Made by a program: the position numbers and the translations under genes. A stretch of DNA of 64,000 nucleotides from Pycnopodia helianthoides (Eukaryota > Echinodermata > Asteroidea > Forcipulatida > Asteriidae): positions 8,657,016-8,721,015 of the forward strand of contig CM063251.1 of NCBI GenBank assembly GCA_032158295.1, given 5' to 3'. Positions 43,480 through 55,620 of this stretch are shown in pieces. The notes under the pieces were generated by a model. It saw only the letters and a list, made by a program, of their open reading frames with translations. It made no database searches and was not told the DNA's origin. Positions within the stretch are counted from its first letter, which is position 1. Every line of letters begins with the position of its first letter.

Positions 43480-44830
43480 TCTATAGCAATTTCTTCTCTG
43501 ACCTTGAAGTTGTTCCTGGTATTTCTGACCACTCTGCCATCATAGGGCATTTACACTTAAAAAAGCCACGCTCTGTCTCTAGCACAAAAGTCTTTAAAAA
43601 GATCAAAGCTATTGATAGAGTTTCCTTCCTTGTGGATGTTCAACAGAGTAATATTATAGCGAGCTGTTCTGATGGTATTATCAATGTGATCCACCGCTAT
43701 AACTCCACCCTTAAAACTTTACTAGATGTTCATGCTCCTGCTAAATCTCGCACCGTAAAATTGCGCCTACATGCCCCATGGTAGAACCTCAAGTTTACTG
43801 TCGAAAAACGTAAATGTGGACAACTGGAAAAAAGGTGGTGATCTCTAGATTGGAGGCAGATCATGACCTTTACCGCAAGCAACGTCACTATGTCAGTTCC
43901 CTAGCTCAACTGTAAGTATAAACGTGCTTATTATAATGAAGTTGTTGATGACTGTGGAAATGACACAAAATGTTTATTTTGTGTGGCCAATCAACTTCTT
44001 AATTGCGAGCAAACATCCCCACTTCCTTCTCGCAGTTGTAGTATGTCTCTTGCACAGCTCTTTGGTCAGTTCTTCATAAACAAGATTGACTCATCAATGC
44101 ATTCCAGCCTCTCTCCGAATGTCTCGCAACGACCTTTAAGAACAATTACAGTTTTAGATGCATTTGAGCCTACTTCTACGGAGGAAATTGAGTCTCTCAT
44201 TCGCAATACTCCTGCAATAATCATGTGACTTGGACCCGATTCCCACTAAGTTGTTGAAAGATTGCACTCATATATTTGCCCCCATTGTTGCAGAGATTGT
44301 TAATTTGAGTATGCAAAATGGTGTTGTTCCTGCAGCTCTTAAGTTAGTTCACGTTCATCCTACACTCAAAAAGTACTCTTTTAATCCAGAATTGCTTAGA
44401 AACTACCACCCATCTTGAATCTACCGTACATATCGAAGTTCTTAGAACGAGTGGTCTTCTCAAGACTGTCAGGTTACCTCCGCGATAATACCTTCTTGAT
44501 TGTCGACAGTCTGCGTATCGTGCTTACCACAGTGTCCAGACTTTAATTGTTAACCTATTAAATGACATTCTGATGGAGATGGGCGTATAACTGTTTTAGT
44601 TTCTTTAGACCTTTCATCTGCATTCGACACTGTTCATCATGACATACTCTTGAACATTCTTGCATCCCTTGGTTTTTGAGACGTTGTGCTAGATTGGTTT
44701 AAATCCTACCTAACTGATCGCCAGCAAGACATTATATTAATGGGACTCAATCTGATCCTGTCTCCCTGAATTGTGGCATCCCACAGGGCTCAGTTGGTGG
44801 ACCGATGCTATTTTCTATATATTTAACCAG
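43480..44830 (+). pseudogene. CR1/L2-like LINE relic
   Basis: Starts within the endonuclease end (VPGISDHSAIIGHLHLKK, with the SDH motif), then a linker (LLDVHAPAKSRTV) and RT: FGQFFINKIDSSMHSSLS, LDPIPTKLLKDCTHIFAPIV, ISKFLERVV-like text, LDLSSAFDTVHHDILLNIL, IPQGS and GPMLFSIYL. Stops and shifts are many. It ends at about 44825 where Gypsy sequence starts, before the F-A-D-D box. Confidence 0.8.
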
Positions 44831-44867
44831 GTTCAGGGATTTTGAAAGTTCGACCAGGGTTAAGCAT

Positions 44868-45296
44868 GAACAAATCCGCCAGGTGGGAGCCTCAGTTTTG
44901 GGAGAAATAGTTGGCGTTGGGGCATCAGCGTCACATGTTAATGTGGGTAGCATATGTGTGACAAAAGGTACGGACCACATGCAACAGCAACATTCCCAAA
45001 TGATGAAATGTGTAAAGAATATGCAGGTGCAATTAAATAAGCAACAGATACAAATAACATTCCTGATGCAGTGCATGATGGGTACACCCAATCAGGCTGG
45101 GGCAAGGAGTAATGGCCTAGGTGGTGGAAACAGATCACCAGTGATTTGTTACCAATGTAAGAAACCTGGCCATATCAGATCTAAGTGTCCACTCCTATCG
45201 AAAGATCCCAGCGACACTACAGACCATAAAGCTGGATATCAAAGACCCAACACACATACGTCCCAAAACAGCGAAAGGAACGAACAGTTAAACTAA
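44868..45296 (+). pseudogene. Gypsy gag with CCHC zinc knuckle
   Basis: About 140 open residues ending in PVICYQCKKPGHIRSKCPLL, a C-x2-C-x4-H-x4-C zinc knuckle that binds RNA in the particle. A Gln-rich, helical stretch (QVQLNKQQIQITFLMQCMM) precedes it. The N-terminal gag is missing at the junction with the LINE. Confidence 0.75.
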
Positions 45297-45439
45297 AAGC
45301 CTCCATTTCCATGGGCCGGGTGGTGGAGGAGGGTCAAAAAGAGGCCTTATCCAGTAATAGATCACGTAATGATGGGGTATCAGTGCCTGACATGTCTGCG
45401 GACGAGTTATAACTAAACAAGTTAAAGGGAGCCCCAGGG

Positions 45440-45780
45440 CTAAAGTGATATTGTCTGGGGTACCAGTCCAATGTGTTTTAGATACAGGTGCCAAGACATC
45501 CCTCATGAGTTCTTCATTCTATCAAAAAGTATTTTGCAGACAAGCTTAGCGGGCTAAAGCCACTGGGGACTTACCTGGAAGTGTACTGTTTGTTGGGTTG
45601 GAAGTTCCGATCTCTGGGTATATACAAGTCCCTCTTACTGTTTTTCACAAAACGGTTGACGCTCACTTTTTAGTGGTAAAAGACTCATGCAGCAAAGCCT
45701 ACTATTATTAGGATGTAACGTGCTTGAGCTGTTAAAAGATGTGATAGTTGAACAGGGACAAATGGACACAGAGGCCTAGG
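45440..45780 (+). pseudogene. Gypsy aspartic protease
   Basis: VQCVLDTGAKTSLMSSSFYQ has the DTGA active site, followed by further protease-like text (LFVGLEVPISGYIQVPLTV) with stops. Position between the zinc knuckle and RT agrees. Confidence 0.7.
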
Positions 45781-46476
45781 AAGTGACCCTCCGATGGTAC
45801 AGTTTACCCATCCTTCCTCCATGGTTTAACTTGGGACAAACCTCAACAGAAGATGCAGGGGGCTCAGATAGCAGAAAAGATGCCACTTACTGCACGGACA
45901 GGTAGGCATGAAATATCTATCCCCCCAAGACAGGTAATGACCTTACGCTGTAATGTTAGAGTGCCTGTGCACGTTCTTAAGAACAAAGTGCTTATTGTAG
46001 AGGGTATACAATCACTGCCGCAGATGGAGGGCGCAAATAATCTAAGAGCAGCGGCCAGGGTTACGACTCTTGTGAGGTATCAAACGGGAAAACGGTAAAA
46101 GTGCTGGTTGCTAATTTAGGAATGCAGTCGTTGGAAATTCCCCCATTCACTAAATTAGCTTCAATTGTTGAAGCATCCTCAACGGATTGCATTAGGCTAG
46201 ATCGTTCACCAGACAGCATTGAAGTTTCTATCAACCACGTGTTGGTTGAGAATATGGGGGATAAGCTTTTGAAGAGTGACTCAGGGGGAGGGTTAGGAGA
46301 GCCTTAGGAGGTGTTCTCCTTCGGGGATGGCTAAAAATATCAACTTCCCCCGGGGCTGAGCATTGAGTCAAGTATTTTAAGTGATGGCCAAAAGGAACAA
46401 GTTGTGAGGCTCATCCAAAAGCATGAGTCAATCTTTTCGAAAGACGATTTCGTTTACTGAGACAAGATACCTCACT

Positions 46477-46528
46477 GGATCACAAATTAGAAGATGTCTA
46501 CGGCAGAGAGTCGTATACAGTAGTGTGG
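46477..46528 (+). repeat. Duplicated segment in the RT region (copy of integrase end)
   Basis: ACAAATTAGAAGATGTCTAC followed by GGCAGAGAGTCGTATACAGT and AGTGTGGAG recurs at 47950-47998 with one difference. In protein it is KLEDVYGRESYTVVW, which belongs to the integrase C-terminus and not to RT. Confidence 0.8.
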
Positions 46529-47600
46529 AGAATACGGAATTCCTCCACACCTAACCATGTGCAGGAGGTAAAATCACTGTTGCAAAAACTGCTTGATCAG
46601 GGAATAATTAGGCACAGCAAAAGCCTGTATGCAAGTGCAGTGGTGCTAGTGAGCAAACAGGATGGGTCATTGTGTCTTTGTGTTGATTTTCGTAAATTAA
46701 ATGCAAGGGTCGTGCGTGACTCGTTTCCATTACCACGCATAGAGGAGTCTTTAGAGGCGATGTAGGGAGCTAAATATTTCTCGTCTCTTGACTTGGCACA
46801 AGGTTACCACCAAGTAGCCATGGATCCTATTTCTGTACAAAAGACGTAGTTTCGAGTACCCTTCGGGCTTTACGAGTTTACTCGTATGCCTTTTTGATTA
46901 GCAAATGCACCAAGCACGTTCCAGAGGGTAATGGAACAATGCCTGATATATTAGTGTATTCGTCTTCATGGGAAGAGCACTTAGAGCGGTTGGACAAGGT
47001 CTTTTTGAGGCTCGCAGCATTCGGATTAAAGGTAAAAGGCAAGAAGTGCAGTCTTGTTCGCAGTGAAGTGACTTATCTGGGCCATGTTGTCAGCGCCCAG
47101 GGAATATCAGTAGATAAGGATAAAGTCTAATGGATTGTGGAATGGCTGGTTCCACAAGGGGCAGCTGACTTACGGGCATTCATGGGGCTTGCGGGCTATT
47201 ACCGCCCATTTGTTAGCAACTTTGCAAAAATAGCGTCCCCACTACATGCCATACTCCCGGCAATCACGAAAGGGAAACATAAACCTGTTGATAAGTTTGG
47301 TTGGAACACTGAGGCATAATCTGCCTTTGACAAGCTCTAGCAAGTATTAGTTCAAGCTCCCGTGCTGGTGTATCCTGATTTAAAACGGCCATTCGTGCTG
47401 GAAATCGATGCTTCATTGAAAGGGCTCAGTGCTTGTTTGGGACAGAAGGACGAAAAGGGAAGACTACTATTGCTTATGCCAGCAGGGGCTTGCCAGATTA
47501 TAGTTCCTTCAAATTAGAACTTTTGGGGTTAAAGTGCGCAGTCGTAGATAATTTCAGGGATTACTTGGTTGGGGGAACATTATTTGGGTTGATCAAATCT
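46500..47600 (+). pseudogene. Gypsy reverse transcriptase and RNase H start
   Basis: EVKSLLQKLLDQGIIRHSKS, LCVDFRKLNARVVRDSFPLP, SSLDLAQGYHQVAMD (first catalytic Asp) and FRVPFGLYEFTRMPF are readable. The Y-x-D-D box is lost in a small deletion; only DILVYSSSWEEHLERL remains. GYYRPFVSNFAKIASPLHAI and FVLEIDASLKGLSACLGQKD (RNase H Asp) follow. Stops at several places. Confidence 0.8.
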
Positions 47601-48450
47601 TTTAGTGAATCAGAGCGTAGGAGGTGGCCCAATTTTTTTGCCCCATGTGGTGTTTGTCTATAATTCGACCCCCCATTGCACGACTGGTGTGGCGCCATTT
47701 ATGTTGTTGTATGGAAGGGAACCCTTAATTCCCCTCGACCAGATATTAGGGCGTACAGATGCAACTGGGATCAGAATTTTGTTAGAGAGCAACCAGAGTT
47801 GTTGGAAAGGGCAGGTAATCTAGTGAAGGAACGAATGGAACAGCGGGCTCGACGGAATAAAAGGGGGCATAATTTTAAGGCAAAAAGTGCACCACTGGCG
47901 GTTGGGTTACAAGTGCTTCTTCGAAAAAATGCGCCTTCAAAGGCCCCCACAAATTAGAAGATGTCTACGGCAGAGAGTCGTAAACAGTAGTGTGGAGAAA
48001 TGAGCAAAGCGACATTTATCGAATCCGCCCAGTTAATGGTGGTTCAGAGAGAACAGTAAACCATAAATATTTGCGTATAGACCCGTTGGCAGTAGCAGAG
48101 GCAGGAGAGGAGTGAGATTCCTCTGAGAGTTCAGATTGGGACCATGTAATTACCTAACCAATGAGTCTGGTGGCAATCTATGGAAACTGGATAACCCCAA
48201 ATCCTTCCACAACGTACCACCACAGCTTTCTGCAACCCTGTAAGAATATTTACACATGAAAGACAAATTGGCCAGTGTGGTGGATCAAGCTGTGTAGATG
48301 CTGAAAAAGAAGGGGAGCCCCCACTGGATTTGGAAGATGCAGTGATCCCATGCCGAAGGTCCCAAAGAGCCACAAAGGGGACGCTGAAAACCCACACAGA
48401 CTGCCTTGCTCAGTATTACAGTAATGTGCAGGGAGGTCCAGGTTGCGGGT
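47600..48450 (+). pseudogene. Gypsy integrase C-terminus and tail
   Basis: HVVFVYNSTPHCTTGVAPFM and LLYGREPLIPLD are the end of the integrase core and the segment after it; RIRPVNGGSERTVNHKYLRI is the C-terminal domain. A tail with CRRSQRATKG (about 48350) is usual at the end of such polyproteins. The zinc domain and D-D-E core are absent. Confidence 0.75.
47950..47998 (+). repeat. Duplicated segment, integrase location (likely source)
   Basis: Same sequence as 46477-46528, in the place where K-x-x-D-V-Y-G-R-x-x-Y is expected just before RIRPVNGG of Gypsy integrases. Confidence 0.75.
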
Positions 48451-48969
48451 GTGCTCGGTGGAAGAGACTTTGGGCATCCAGTCTTCCTATGGGTAAATGT
48501 GGCCTTGGCTTCCTGCACATGCTCTGTGGGTATGTACAGTTAAAAATACATATTCAATTCTTTGAAGCTAGAATTTGGTAACTTACAGTAGAGGGTAGTT
48601 CATGGTTCTTAGTGAACCGTTTTATAGATAACCATGGCGCCGGTCGATGGCGACGTGTTGGCTCGCACTCTATTATTTTTCCTGTTTTTTACCTTTATTC
48701 TTAACAGTAATGTGTTGGCATTGTATCAGTATAGTAGAGAAGAGCTCCTTAACATTTGAAGTACTAACCGTTATTTAACATGCCAACCGATGTTCGCAGA
48801 ATTAGATGACATTTCGCGGACTATTTTAAGGACCGAGGAAATCAAAGATGGCAGACCACGATCTCATACAAGAGGTCGACGCAGGAAGAGAGGTAAGCGA
48901 GGTGGACTGTTGGTTAAATCCAGACAACGTGGCATTCGTCCTGCTGTTCCAAAGTTGATTCTGTAAAAT

Positions 48970-50029
48970 GTGCAGCGTCTTTACAACAAGATGGATGAAC
49001 TAAATATTCGTATTCGTACCCAGAGAGACTTTTCGGACTGCTGTGGTTTTCTTTTTACCGAAACCTGGTTGGACAACTCTCACCCAAACTCAGCCATGGA
49101 ACCCCCCGGATTTAGCATTTACAGACAGGATCGATCACCGGACGTTACGGGTAAAAAGCAAGGGGGCGGTGTTTGTTTTTTGATCAACAATTCATGGTGT
49201 AGCGACGTCAAAATCTTGTCTTCAAGCAGCAAGCCTGACCTTGAGCAAATTACTATTAGATGTCGGCCATTTCATTTGCCACGCGAATTTAGCTGTGTGA
49301 GGATCTAAGGATCTAAGTACTGTGATCTCTCATTATGAATCTGCCTACCCAGATGCATTGACTATTGTCGGTGGCGATTTCAATAAGGCTAATCTTCGCA
49401 AACAACAACTGAAATATCATCAACAAGTGACGTGCCCAACCAGGGGAACAAAAACCCTGGACCATCTGTATTGCCAGTAAAACAAAGGGGCGTTTATGTC
49501 TATCGAACGTCCACAACTGGGCAATTCAGACCACTCAGTGGTGCTAATTGTGCCAGCTTACAGGCTACAGCTTAAACGTTCCAAGCCTGTGTCTAAAACC
49601 ATTCGCCTTTGGTCCAAGTCATCTGCTGATAAGCTGCGTGGATGTTTTGAGGTCACAGATTGGGATGTTTTCAAGGACAATGCAGCTGACGCGGTGATTG
49701 GGTACATAAAGTTATGTGAAGAAGTTTGCATACCAACAAAGACTATTACCCAGTATCTGAATTCCAAACCCTGGTTCGATAACAGTATTTGCGCTAAAGT
49801 ACATGCAAAGGATCTTGCTTATAAACATAAATCTGTGGACCTGATTGCCTACAAAATGGCAAAGTACGACTTGAAGAGAAGTATTAGTGCTGCTAAGCGT
49901 AAATACCGTCAACATTTAGAGGACAATTTGAACAGTAACAGCAGTCGGGATCTCTGGGCTGGTATTCAGAGTATTACCAATTACAAGCAAAAGCAGAGTA
50001 TGTTGACGTCACACTGCCTGATCGTCTGA
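48970..50029 (+). pseudogene. LINE APE-type endonuclease and linker
   Basis: CGFLFTETWLDNSHPNSAME has the E-T-W motif, and GGGVCFLINNSWCSDVKILS follows. After a break at 49308, DALTIVGGDFNKANLRK has the D-F-N motif, then TRGTKTLDHLYCQ and LGNSDHSVVLIVPAY with S-D-H. This nuclease nicks the target DNA to prime reverse transcription. A basic linker (YKMAKYDLKRSISAAKRKY) leads to RT. Confidence 0.8.
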
Positions 50030-51333
50030 ATAAGTTCTTTGCTCACTATGACCACAACAATCGTGAGAATGGGTCACGGAGTACAGAAGCGGCTGATGTT
50101 TCAGACCAGCCACCGTTTGTGGTTCACCCTGACGATGTCATGCGAGTTCCATCAGGCCTGAACGTACGGAAAGCTGCAGGACCTGACCAGATCACACCAC
50201 GCCTTCTACGTAGCTGTTCACGTCAACTTGCCGATATTCTGGCCAGCATCTTCAACTGGTCGCTCAACTTGGCCAGAGTGCCCAGGACTTTCAAAGACTC
50301 GATCATTGTTCCAGTGCCGAAAAAGAAACTGATCAGTTCCCTGAATGATTATAGGCCTGTGGCTTTGACGTCACAGATTGCAAAGTGTTTGAGCGTTTGT
50401 TGATGAACTTCTTCACGAAATCTCTGCTGCCGTGCAATCTGGACCCGTGTCAATTTGCGTATCAGACAAATCGATGTGTTCAAGACGCAGTGAACTACTG
50501 CTTGCTTTTTGTCTTGAAACATCTTGAACCAGGAAGACCAACTGCATCAAAGTTTGCTCGTATTCTATTCATTGACTAGTCATCGAGTTTTAACACCATA
50601 CTTCCAGAAAAAACTTTACTTGAAACTGACTGATCTAAATTTACCAAACTCTTTATGTGATTGGGTACTAGATTTTTTATTGGAGCGAAGACAAGTTGTC
50701 AGAATCGGTTCAAGTTTCTCAAAACCAATTTTTGTGAGCACCGGGACATCACAGGGCTGTGGCCTCTCTCCTTTATTGTACAGTTTATTCACACACGATT
50801 GTAAAGTGGAGGATTCATCTAATGTAATTGTAAAATTTGCTGATGATACCACCATATGTGGTTTAATTGGTAATAGCGATGAATCTAGTTATCAACGTCA
50901 AGTATGTTCCCTTGAAAAATGGTGTGATTAGAACAATCTAATTTTGAATGTTGACAAAACTAAAGAAATGATCATTGATTTCCGTAGGAACAAGGGTGAG
51001 GTTGAACCACTTATCATTAATGGAAGAAATGTGGAAATTGTTGATTGTTTTAAATTTCTTGGTACATTCGTAATGAACACTCTTTCTTGGTCAAATCAAG
51101 TATCTGATAATTTGAAGAAGGCCCAACAACGCTTGTACTTTTTACGCAGACTAAAATCCTTTGGTGTGAGCAGACACATTTTGATTAATTTTTATAGATG
51201 TGTAATTGAATGTTGCCTGACCAGTTCTATCATTGTCTGGTTCAATGCCCCTCCCAAGTGCAAAATTGATAAACTGAATCGTATGGCCAAAAATGACAAC
51301 GGAAGGTCAAACGATAGGCCTACTGGGTTTTGA
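50030..51333 (+). pseudogene. LINE reverse transcriptase
   Basis: Readable motifs in order: VRKAAGPDQITPRLLRSCSR, VPVPKKKLISSLNDYRPVAL, FAYQTNRCVQDAVNYCLL, a broken F-I-D-x-S-S-x-F-N-T-I box (TAG at 50577-50579 replaces the expected Tyr codon), STGTSQGCGLSPLLYSLFTH, FADDTT (50836-50853) and MIIDFRRNKGE. Two further stops (50400, 50930) and a late shift break the frame. Confidence 0.85.
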
Positions 51334-51629
51334 GCGGGAAAACAAGAGAGAGATTGGAAGCAGGAGAGATTGATGAGAGAAATAAACTCGACTTAAAAGA
51401 CGAATGAAGCCAAACAAACTGTGGTCTAAGCCAGCTCCATTATTATGTGTCACTGATCCTTTAATGAAACCCCATTACGTCATACGGCATCTACATGTAA
51501 ACACTATATTATTATTATTGAAAAATGATCTTGTTGCTAATGTGGTGAATGTTTTTTTTGATAAGAGTATATTTTTCACCATTTATGATATTATCTTTCA
51601 ATTTGTTGTATCTCTGGGGGCGGGGAGAG

Positions 51630-51990
51630 TGTTATCTCCGCCTATAAGTTTTTATTGTATTCTGTCACGTATCTTATTTTTACTTGTCCCACATTAACAT
51701 GATCTCATTTGCATAGCCTCATTTGCATAGCATGCCCTGGAGTGTGGTTCTTTATCCCTCTTGACATTATTATTCATTAGCTTATTGTATTGGGTCATAG
51801 TCATGTGTTCAGTCAGCCAAATCTCGGCATGCAATTTCTGTGTAGCCCTTGGGTTGATATTTAAGAGAGGTGTCGCTTTTCGGGGTCAGTCTTCAATACA
51901 CCGACGACACCTATGGAGACCCACCCGTATACCGCAATCTTTGATTGTACAAAGTATTAATGGAATATTGCTGGATCCTTGACAGTTAAC
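51630..51990 (+). promoter_or_regulatory. LTR- or promoter-like segment
   Basis: Two ATTTGCATAGC motifs (51707 and 51722, octamer-like), then TTGATATTTAAGAGAGGTG (TATA-like) and CAGTCTTCAATACA about 30 bases on. This resembles a U3/R boundary of a solo LTR, but no partner copy, target duplication or TG...CA ends were fixed. Confidence 0.2.
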
Positions 51991-52481
51991 AAAGTATTGA
52001 AGGAATACTTTTGAGGCCAAAGAGGTGCAATGAGGACGATTTGCATTGAGTGAATGAAGAGATTGAACTCGGGGGAGGGGGAGGTGGAAGGGGACTGGTG
52101 AACATTCTACTGATAACCAGAAGATCGGAAACCATCTGAAGAACCCAGAGATCTGTGGCATCTGAAACTCTGTGGAACCCCCCCCCCCCCAAAAAAAAAG
52201 AAAGAAAAGAGAGATAAAAAAAAAGAGATGCCCCAGTGGCCCAGAGTGGTTGTTGACAAATTGTATGTCCTTGTAGTCATTTGCCATTAACTCCGTGAGA
52301 ACCTTGGAACAAGGATCTGGTGACCTATAGTCTGCCGACAAAGTTACCCTGTTGGGAGATCATGCAGAAGGTGATTTAGTCAATTTTTCTTTGTTCAACC
52401 CCAAAATGCTCCAGATTTATGTTACATTTCATTCCGTCTTCTATATGCAAAGCTCCCAAAGCTACTTTATATGATACTTAC

Positions 52482-52593
52482 ATAAAAATTGGTTGAGGCT
52501 GTAAGAGTAACTGTGTTTTCTCTTGGCTACTTTGACTGTCAATGCTTATTGCACTACTTGAACTTGCGTTTGTCTTCCTGCTTTGTAGACTAC
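52482..52593 (-). CDS. Host gene exon 1 (of those visible; Ser/Gln-rich)
   Basis: 112 bases on the minus strand with acceptor TTTTTATAAACAG and consensus donor TTTTAT|GTAAGTAT. Of three frames only one is open: SLQSRKTNASSSSAISIDSQ then SSQEKTQLLLQPQPIF. It leaves AT, and the exon at 37683 supplies A to make Ile. The intron between them is 14.6 kb and contains the Ngaro-E, LINE, DIRS-C, BEL and Gypsy relics. It needs one base from an upstream exon that I did not find. Confidence 0.65.
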
Positions 52594-52719
52594 CTGTTTA
52601 TAAAAATCAGACATGTAACTTGATAAATTAAGGAGGATATAACTTATCCATTGCGGAAAAGTTGTATGGCTTAAAGTTTAAAAGTTTATTTGATTTAAAT
52701 ATCTGCTTCAAACTTCCTC

Positions 52720-52860
52720 ATTCCAGTCCTTGAGTTTTTGTATTTGAGTCCTTGATCCTGGAGTCTGAATCCAAGTTGGAGTCTCAGTGTGGAGTATGAG
52801 TTAAAGTCACACATCAATGGGGTCAAGTTTAAGTCACATAGATTGAGTCCAAGTTTAAGT
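52720..52860. repeat. Degenerate GAGTC-type repeat
   Basis: GAGTCC, GAGTCT, CAAGTTTAAGT and near variants recur at irregular spacing of about 12-24 bases. Probably an old microsatellite-like array. Confidence 0.5.
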
Positions 52861-55120
52861 ATTTCACTCCAGCAGTTGTGCAGTGAACATTGATGTTCAG
52901 TTAAACTTTATCTTAAAGTAATTTGTATTTAGTCAAAAAAACATGTATTTCTCTTTTTAGCAGTTTTCATGACTCTAACTTAATGTTTTCATTGTACACA
53001 TATTATTTAGTGCCTTGAGAAGTTAACCAAGCCTATTGTTTAACATAGTATCCATGTGAAAGAGGATATTCACCTTGCCCCTAGAACCCTTAATGAATGA
53101 GCATTCAGTGTTACACAAGTTTGGATGACCCTTAAACCTGTGACATACATGTAACCCATGTATTTTGGTGCCATCTTTTCATACCATGCCTGTTTATGCG
53201 GCAGTATTTTGGCTCCCTTTGGATCTTACAGGACAAAATTAAAAATGTATTACTCTTGTTCATTAACTTTTTTAGCATTATTAAAGAAGTTTCAATCTTT
53301 GTCACTGACCAAGCTGCCTTATTTGCCATTATTAACAGCCGTCCATGCAAACTCTTCTCTACAGCATAATGCAAGATTTAAACTGAATTGAGGATTGAAA
53401 CTCATCAGGCAATTGAACCTCGCTTCGTGCGGCACCCGATCCGTACATGTTTTTGCATATGAAATAAGGGAGTTAATGTAGCAAAATGTGGGGGGTTAAG
53501 TAATGTACAACGAAGTATAGCACCAAAATATAATTTTTACACACATATGCAATTACATTGTGACGTCTCTCAGTAATTGAACTTAGAAAATTTTCAAAAA
53601 ATAAAACAAAACAAATCGATTGTGGCTTATAAATGAAACATAAATCCACACATTGAATGGAGGAGACCTACTGGATGAGCCAATGATATCGAAAGTCTAG
53701 GTATAACACATTTTTTGCGTAGCATCAGATAATTATATCACCCCTTGAGTTTGTTAAAAGTTAACTGAACTAATCCGCCAGAGACAGTTGACCTGAGACG
53801 TCTGTAGGACTGGAGTAGTAAGGGACAACCGATTGAAAATTTAAATTTGTGTAAGTTATTTTGAAGTATATATATCCATGTATAAAGATCTGAAGAGGAA
53901 AAATGCCCATTTGTGCACAAACTCCTACAATGGAGCCCCTACCTGCCTACTGGTCCCAGAGTATGGAAGGCATAGACAATTATATCCAAGCACTTCCTGG
54001 GGTTCAAAAAAAAGTGTTGGGTAGCAGGGTTTATGTTTTGTAACCAACTGACTTTGACGTACCCAGTCAATTGATTACGTAGTTATTTTAATTCATGTAA
54101 CGCATTCCTTTCTTTATAAGTCCCCCAGTTCTCAGAGTAACTTCAATTTAAAAAGCATACTTGCAGTTCGCTGAGGCGTAAAGGGCGTGGTGCAGAGCTA
54201 ACCTGCATTGGCAGAGCTCAACTCAAAATCATTCCTGCACAAGAAGCGACAGCGTCAAGACACTGTTTGAGTCCTTCGTTCCTTCTGTTATTTTGGTTAG
54301 CACTTTTTAGTTGGCCTACATTAAATTTTCTGTCAACAAATCTGAATAACACATAGCTCCACACTACAGCCCAACGAAACTAGCTTGCATCATTCTAAGT
54401 TCCAGTAAGTTGTAGATTATTATTGAAATTTGTGAATTGCTTATTGTTTGATAATTGTACAACTTGTTGAGAGTGCGGACTTTCATTTATTCCACTGTGT
54501 TACAAAAATCGGATCTTTTCTGAAGACAGTCATTTTGGATTTGGCAGTAAATTTAGTAATGTGTTAAAATGAACTCATATGCCTATTTGACTCCATTTCT
54601 AGTGTCCGTGAGATATTTCTGGTAAATCAGTTCTGGAGTTAATGCTAAGAATGAACAATTTATGCACCACAGAAATACAGTATTATTGAATAATGGCAAC
54701 GTAATTAATTTTCAGCTGGTATAACCATTGATTTGATGTCTTCCGAAGTCTAACCCTCTGGCTTTACCTGTTAATAGATAAACCAGTCCTTACAACTTGT
54801 TAAGGTACGAGTAATATTCATTGTGTTTTCTGTAAAAAAAAATTAATATAAAATTATCTTCATGTATACACTGTCACAGCTGTGTTGATTTTTTGTATTA
54901 GACGAATGGTGTTCGTTTCTAACTGCAGGTTCTTAAAAAGACCAATTAATTTAATCAAAATGCATTTTTGGAATATAATATAATGTAATAATTCCCTTTT
55001 TCATTTATTCTTTCCCTTTAGTGCAAATGGGACAACACCATTCCTCATTATTTTTGCGGTAGCCTTAGAGCCTTGTTGCCTTAAGTCTTGTACTATTTTG
55101 TAGCCTTGCTTGCTACTTAC
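52861..55120. other. Stretch without confirmed genes
   Basis: TTTATAAGTCCCCCAG at about 54113 looks TATA-like, but no transcript evidence follows. No domain-bearing frame. Confidence 0.45.
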
Positions 55121-55210
55121 ATGTACCTTATTGGTTTGCCTGTACAATTATATCTTAATACCATTTTGATATTGTTCAGATAGTTTTGAGAGAGTAATTT
55201 TCGACTGGTC
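55121..55210 (-). CDS. Weak candidate exon upstream in the host gene
   Basis: 90 bases on the minus strand, acceptor TGTATTTTTACTTAG and donor ACAT|GTAAGTAG. One frame is open (TSRKLLSQNYLNNIKM and on). It leaves two bases, whereas the exon at 52482-52593 needs one, so another exon would have to lie between. The splice signals are good but the coding case is thin. Confidence 0.2.
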
Positions 55211-55474
55211 CTAAGTAAAAATACATCACAGTAACTATATCTGGAAGTTTCTGCTCCTGCCACCTGGTTACACATTGCGTAGTCGTCATTCCTAAGAAAA
55301 ATCAATTTTTAGTTGTTTCTCCAGACTTCACTAGAAAAAAATAAAAAACTAGACTTAAATTTTTGTTGAAACAAAATATGGTGTTCGGTGAATATGTCTA
55401 TGGACGCATGGACGGCTGTTTTACAGACTAACAAAGCTATTGCCAGAATCAGGTTTCGTGAACCTTGAACAGAG

Positions 55475-55620
55475 TACAAGCATGTTTGGACTTTGAGCCT
55501 TGTGGACAATAGAGCTAAAAGCCGCTCACAATGCAACTGGTATAGATCACGCATTGTGTGTGTTTTCAGCGCAGTTATTTTCCCGCGGTTTTGACAGCGG
55601 GTCAATAAATACCCGTAATA
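55475..55620 (+). repeat. About 150-bp direct repeat, copy 1
   Basis: AGAGTACAAGCATGTTTGGA, then TATAGATCACGCAYTGTGTG and ACAGCGGGTCAAT occur here and at 56393-56540 in the same order. Confidence 0.75.

Larger units (their letters stand above)
44832..48450 (+). mobile_element. Gypsy-type LTR retrotransposon relic, internally deleted
   Basis: Gag with a CCHC knuckle, protease, RT and part of RNase H are followed directly by the integrase C-terminus; the integrase catalytic core is missing. No LTRs were found. The 5' side joins a LINE, so the copy is truncated. Many stops. Confidence 0.85.
48850..51400 (+). mobile_element. LINE retrotransposon relic, nearly full ORF2
   Basis: An APE-type endonuclease (48970-49560) and a reverse transcriptase (50030-51330) in one orientation, with few breaks. 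The RT text (FADDTT, KTKEMIIDFRRNKGE) is of the CR1/Jockey/Rex1 group; the precise clade is open. No clear poly-A or 3' microsatellite marks the end. Confidence 0.8.

Noticed and set aside
53934..53990. Possible minus-strand exon (acceptor after a T-run, donor GTAGGG)
   Set aside because: Weak donor, and its phase does not fit the exon at 52482-52593.
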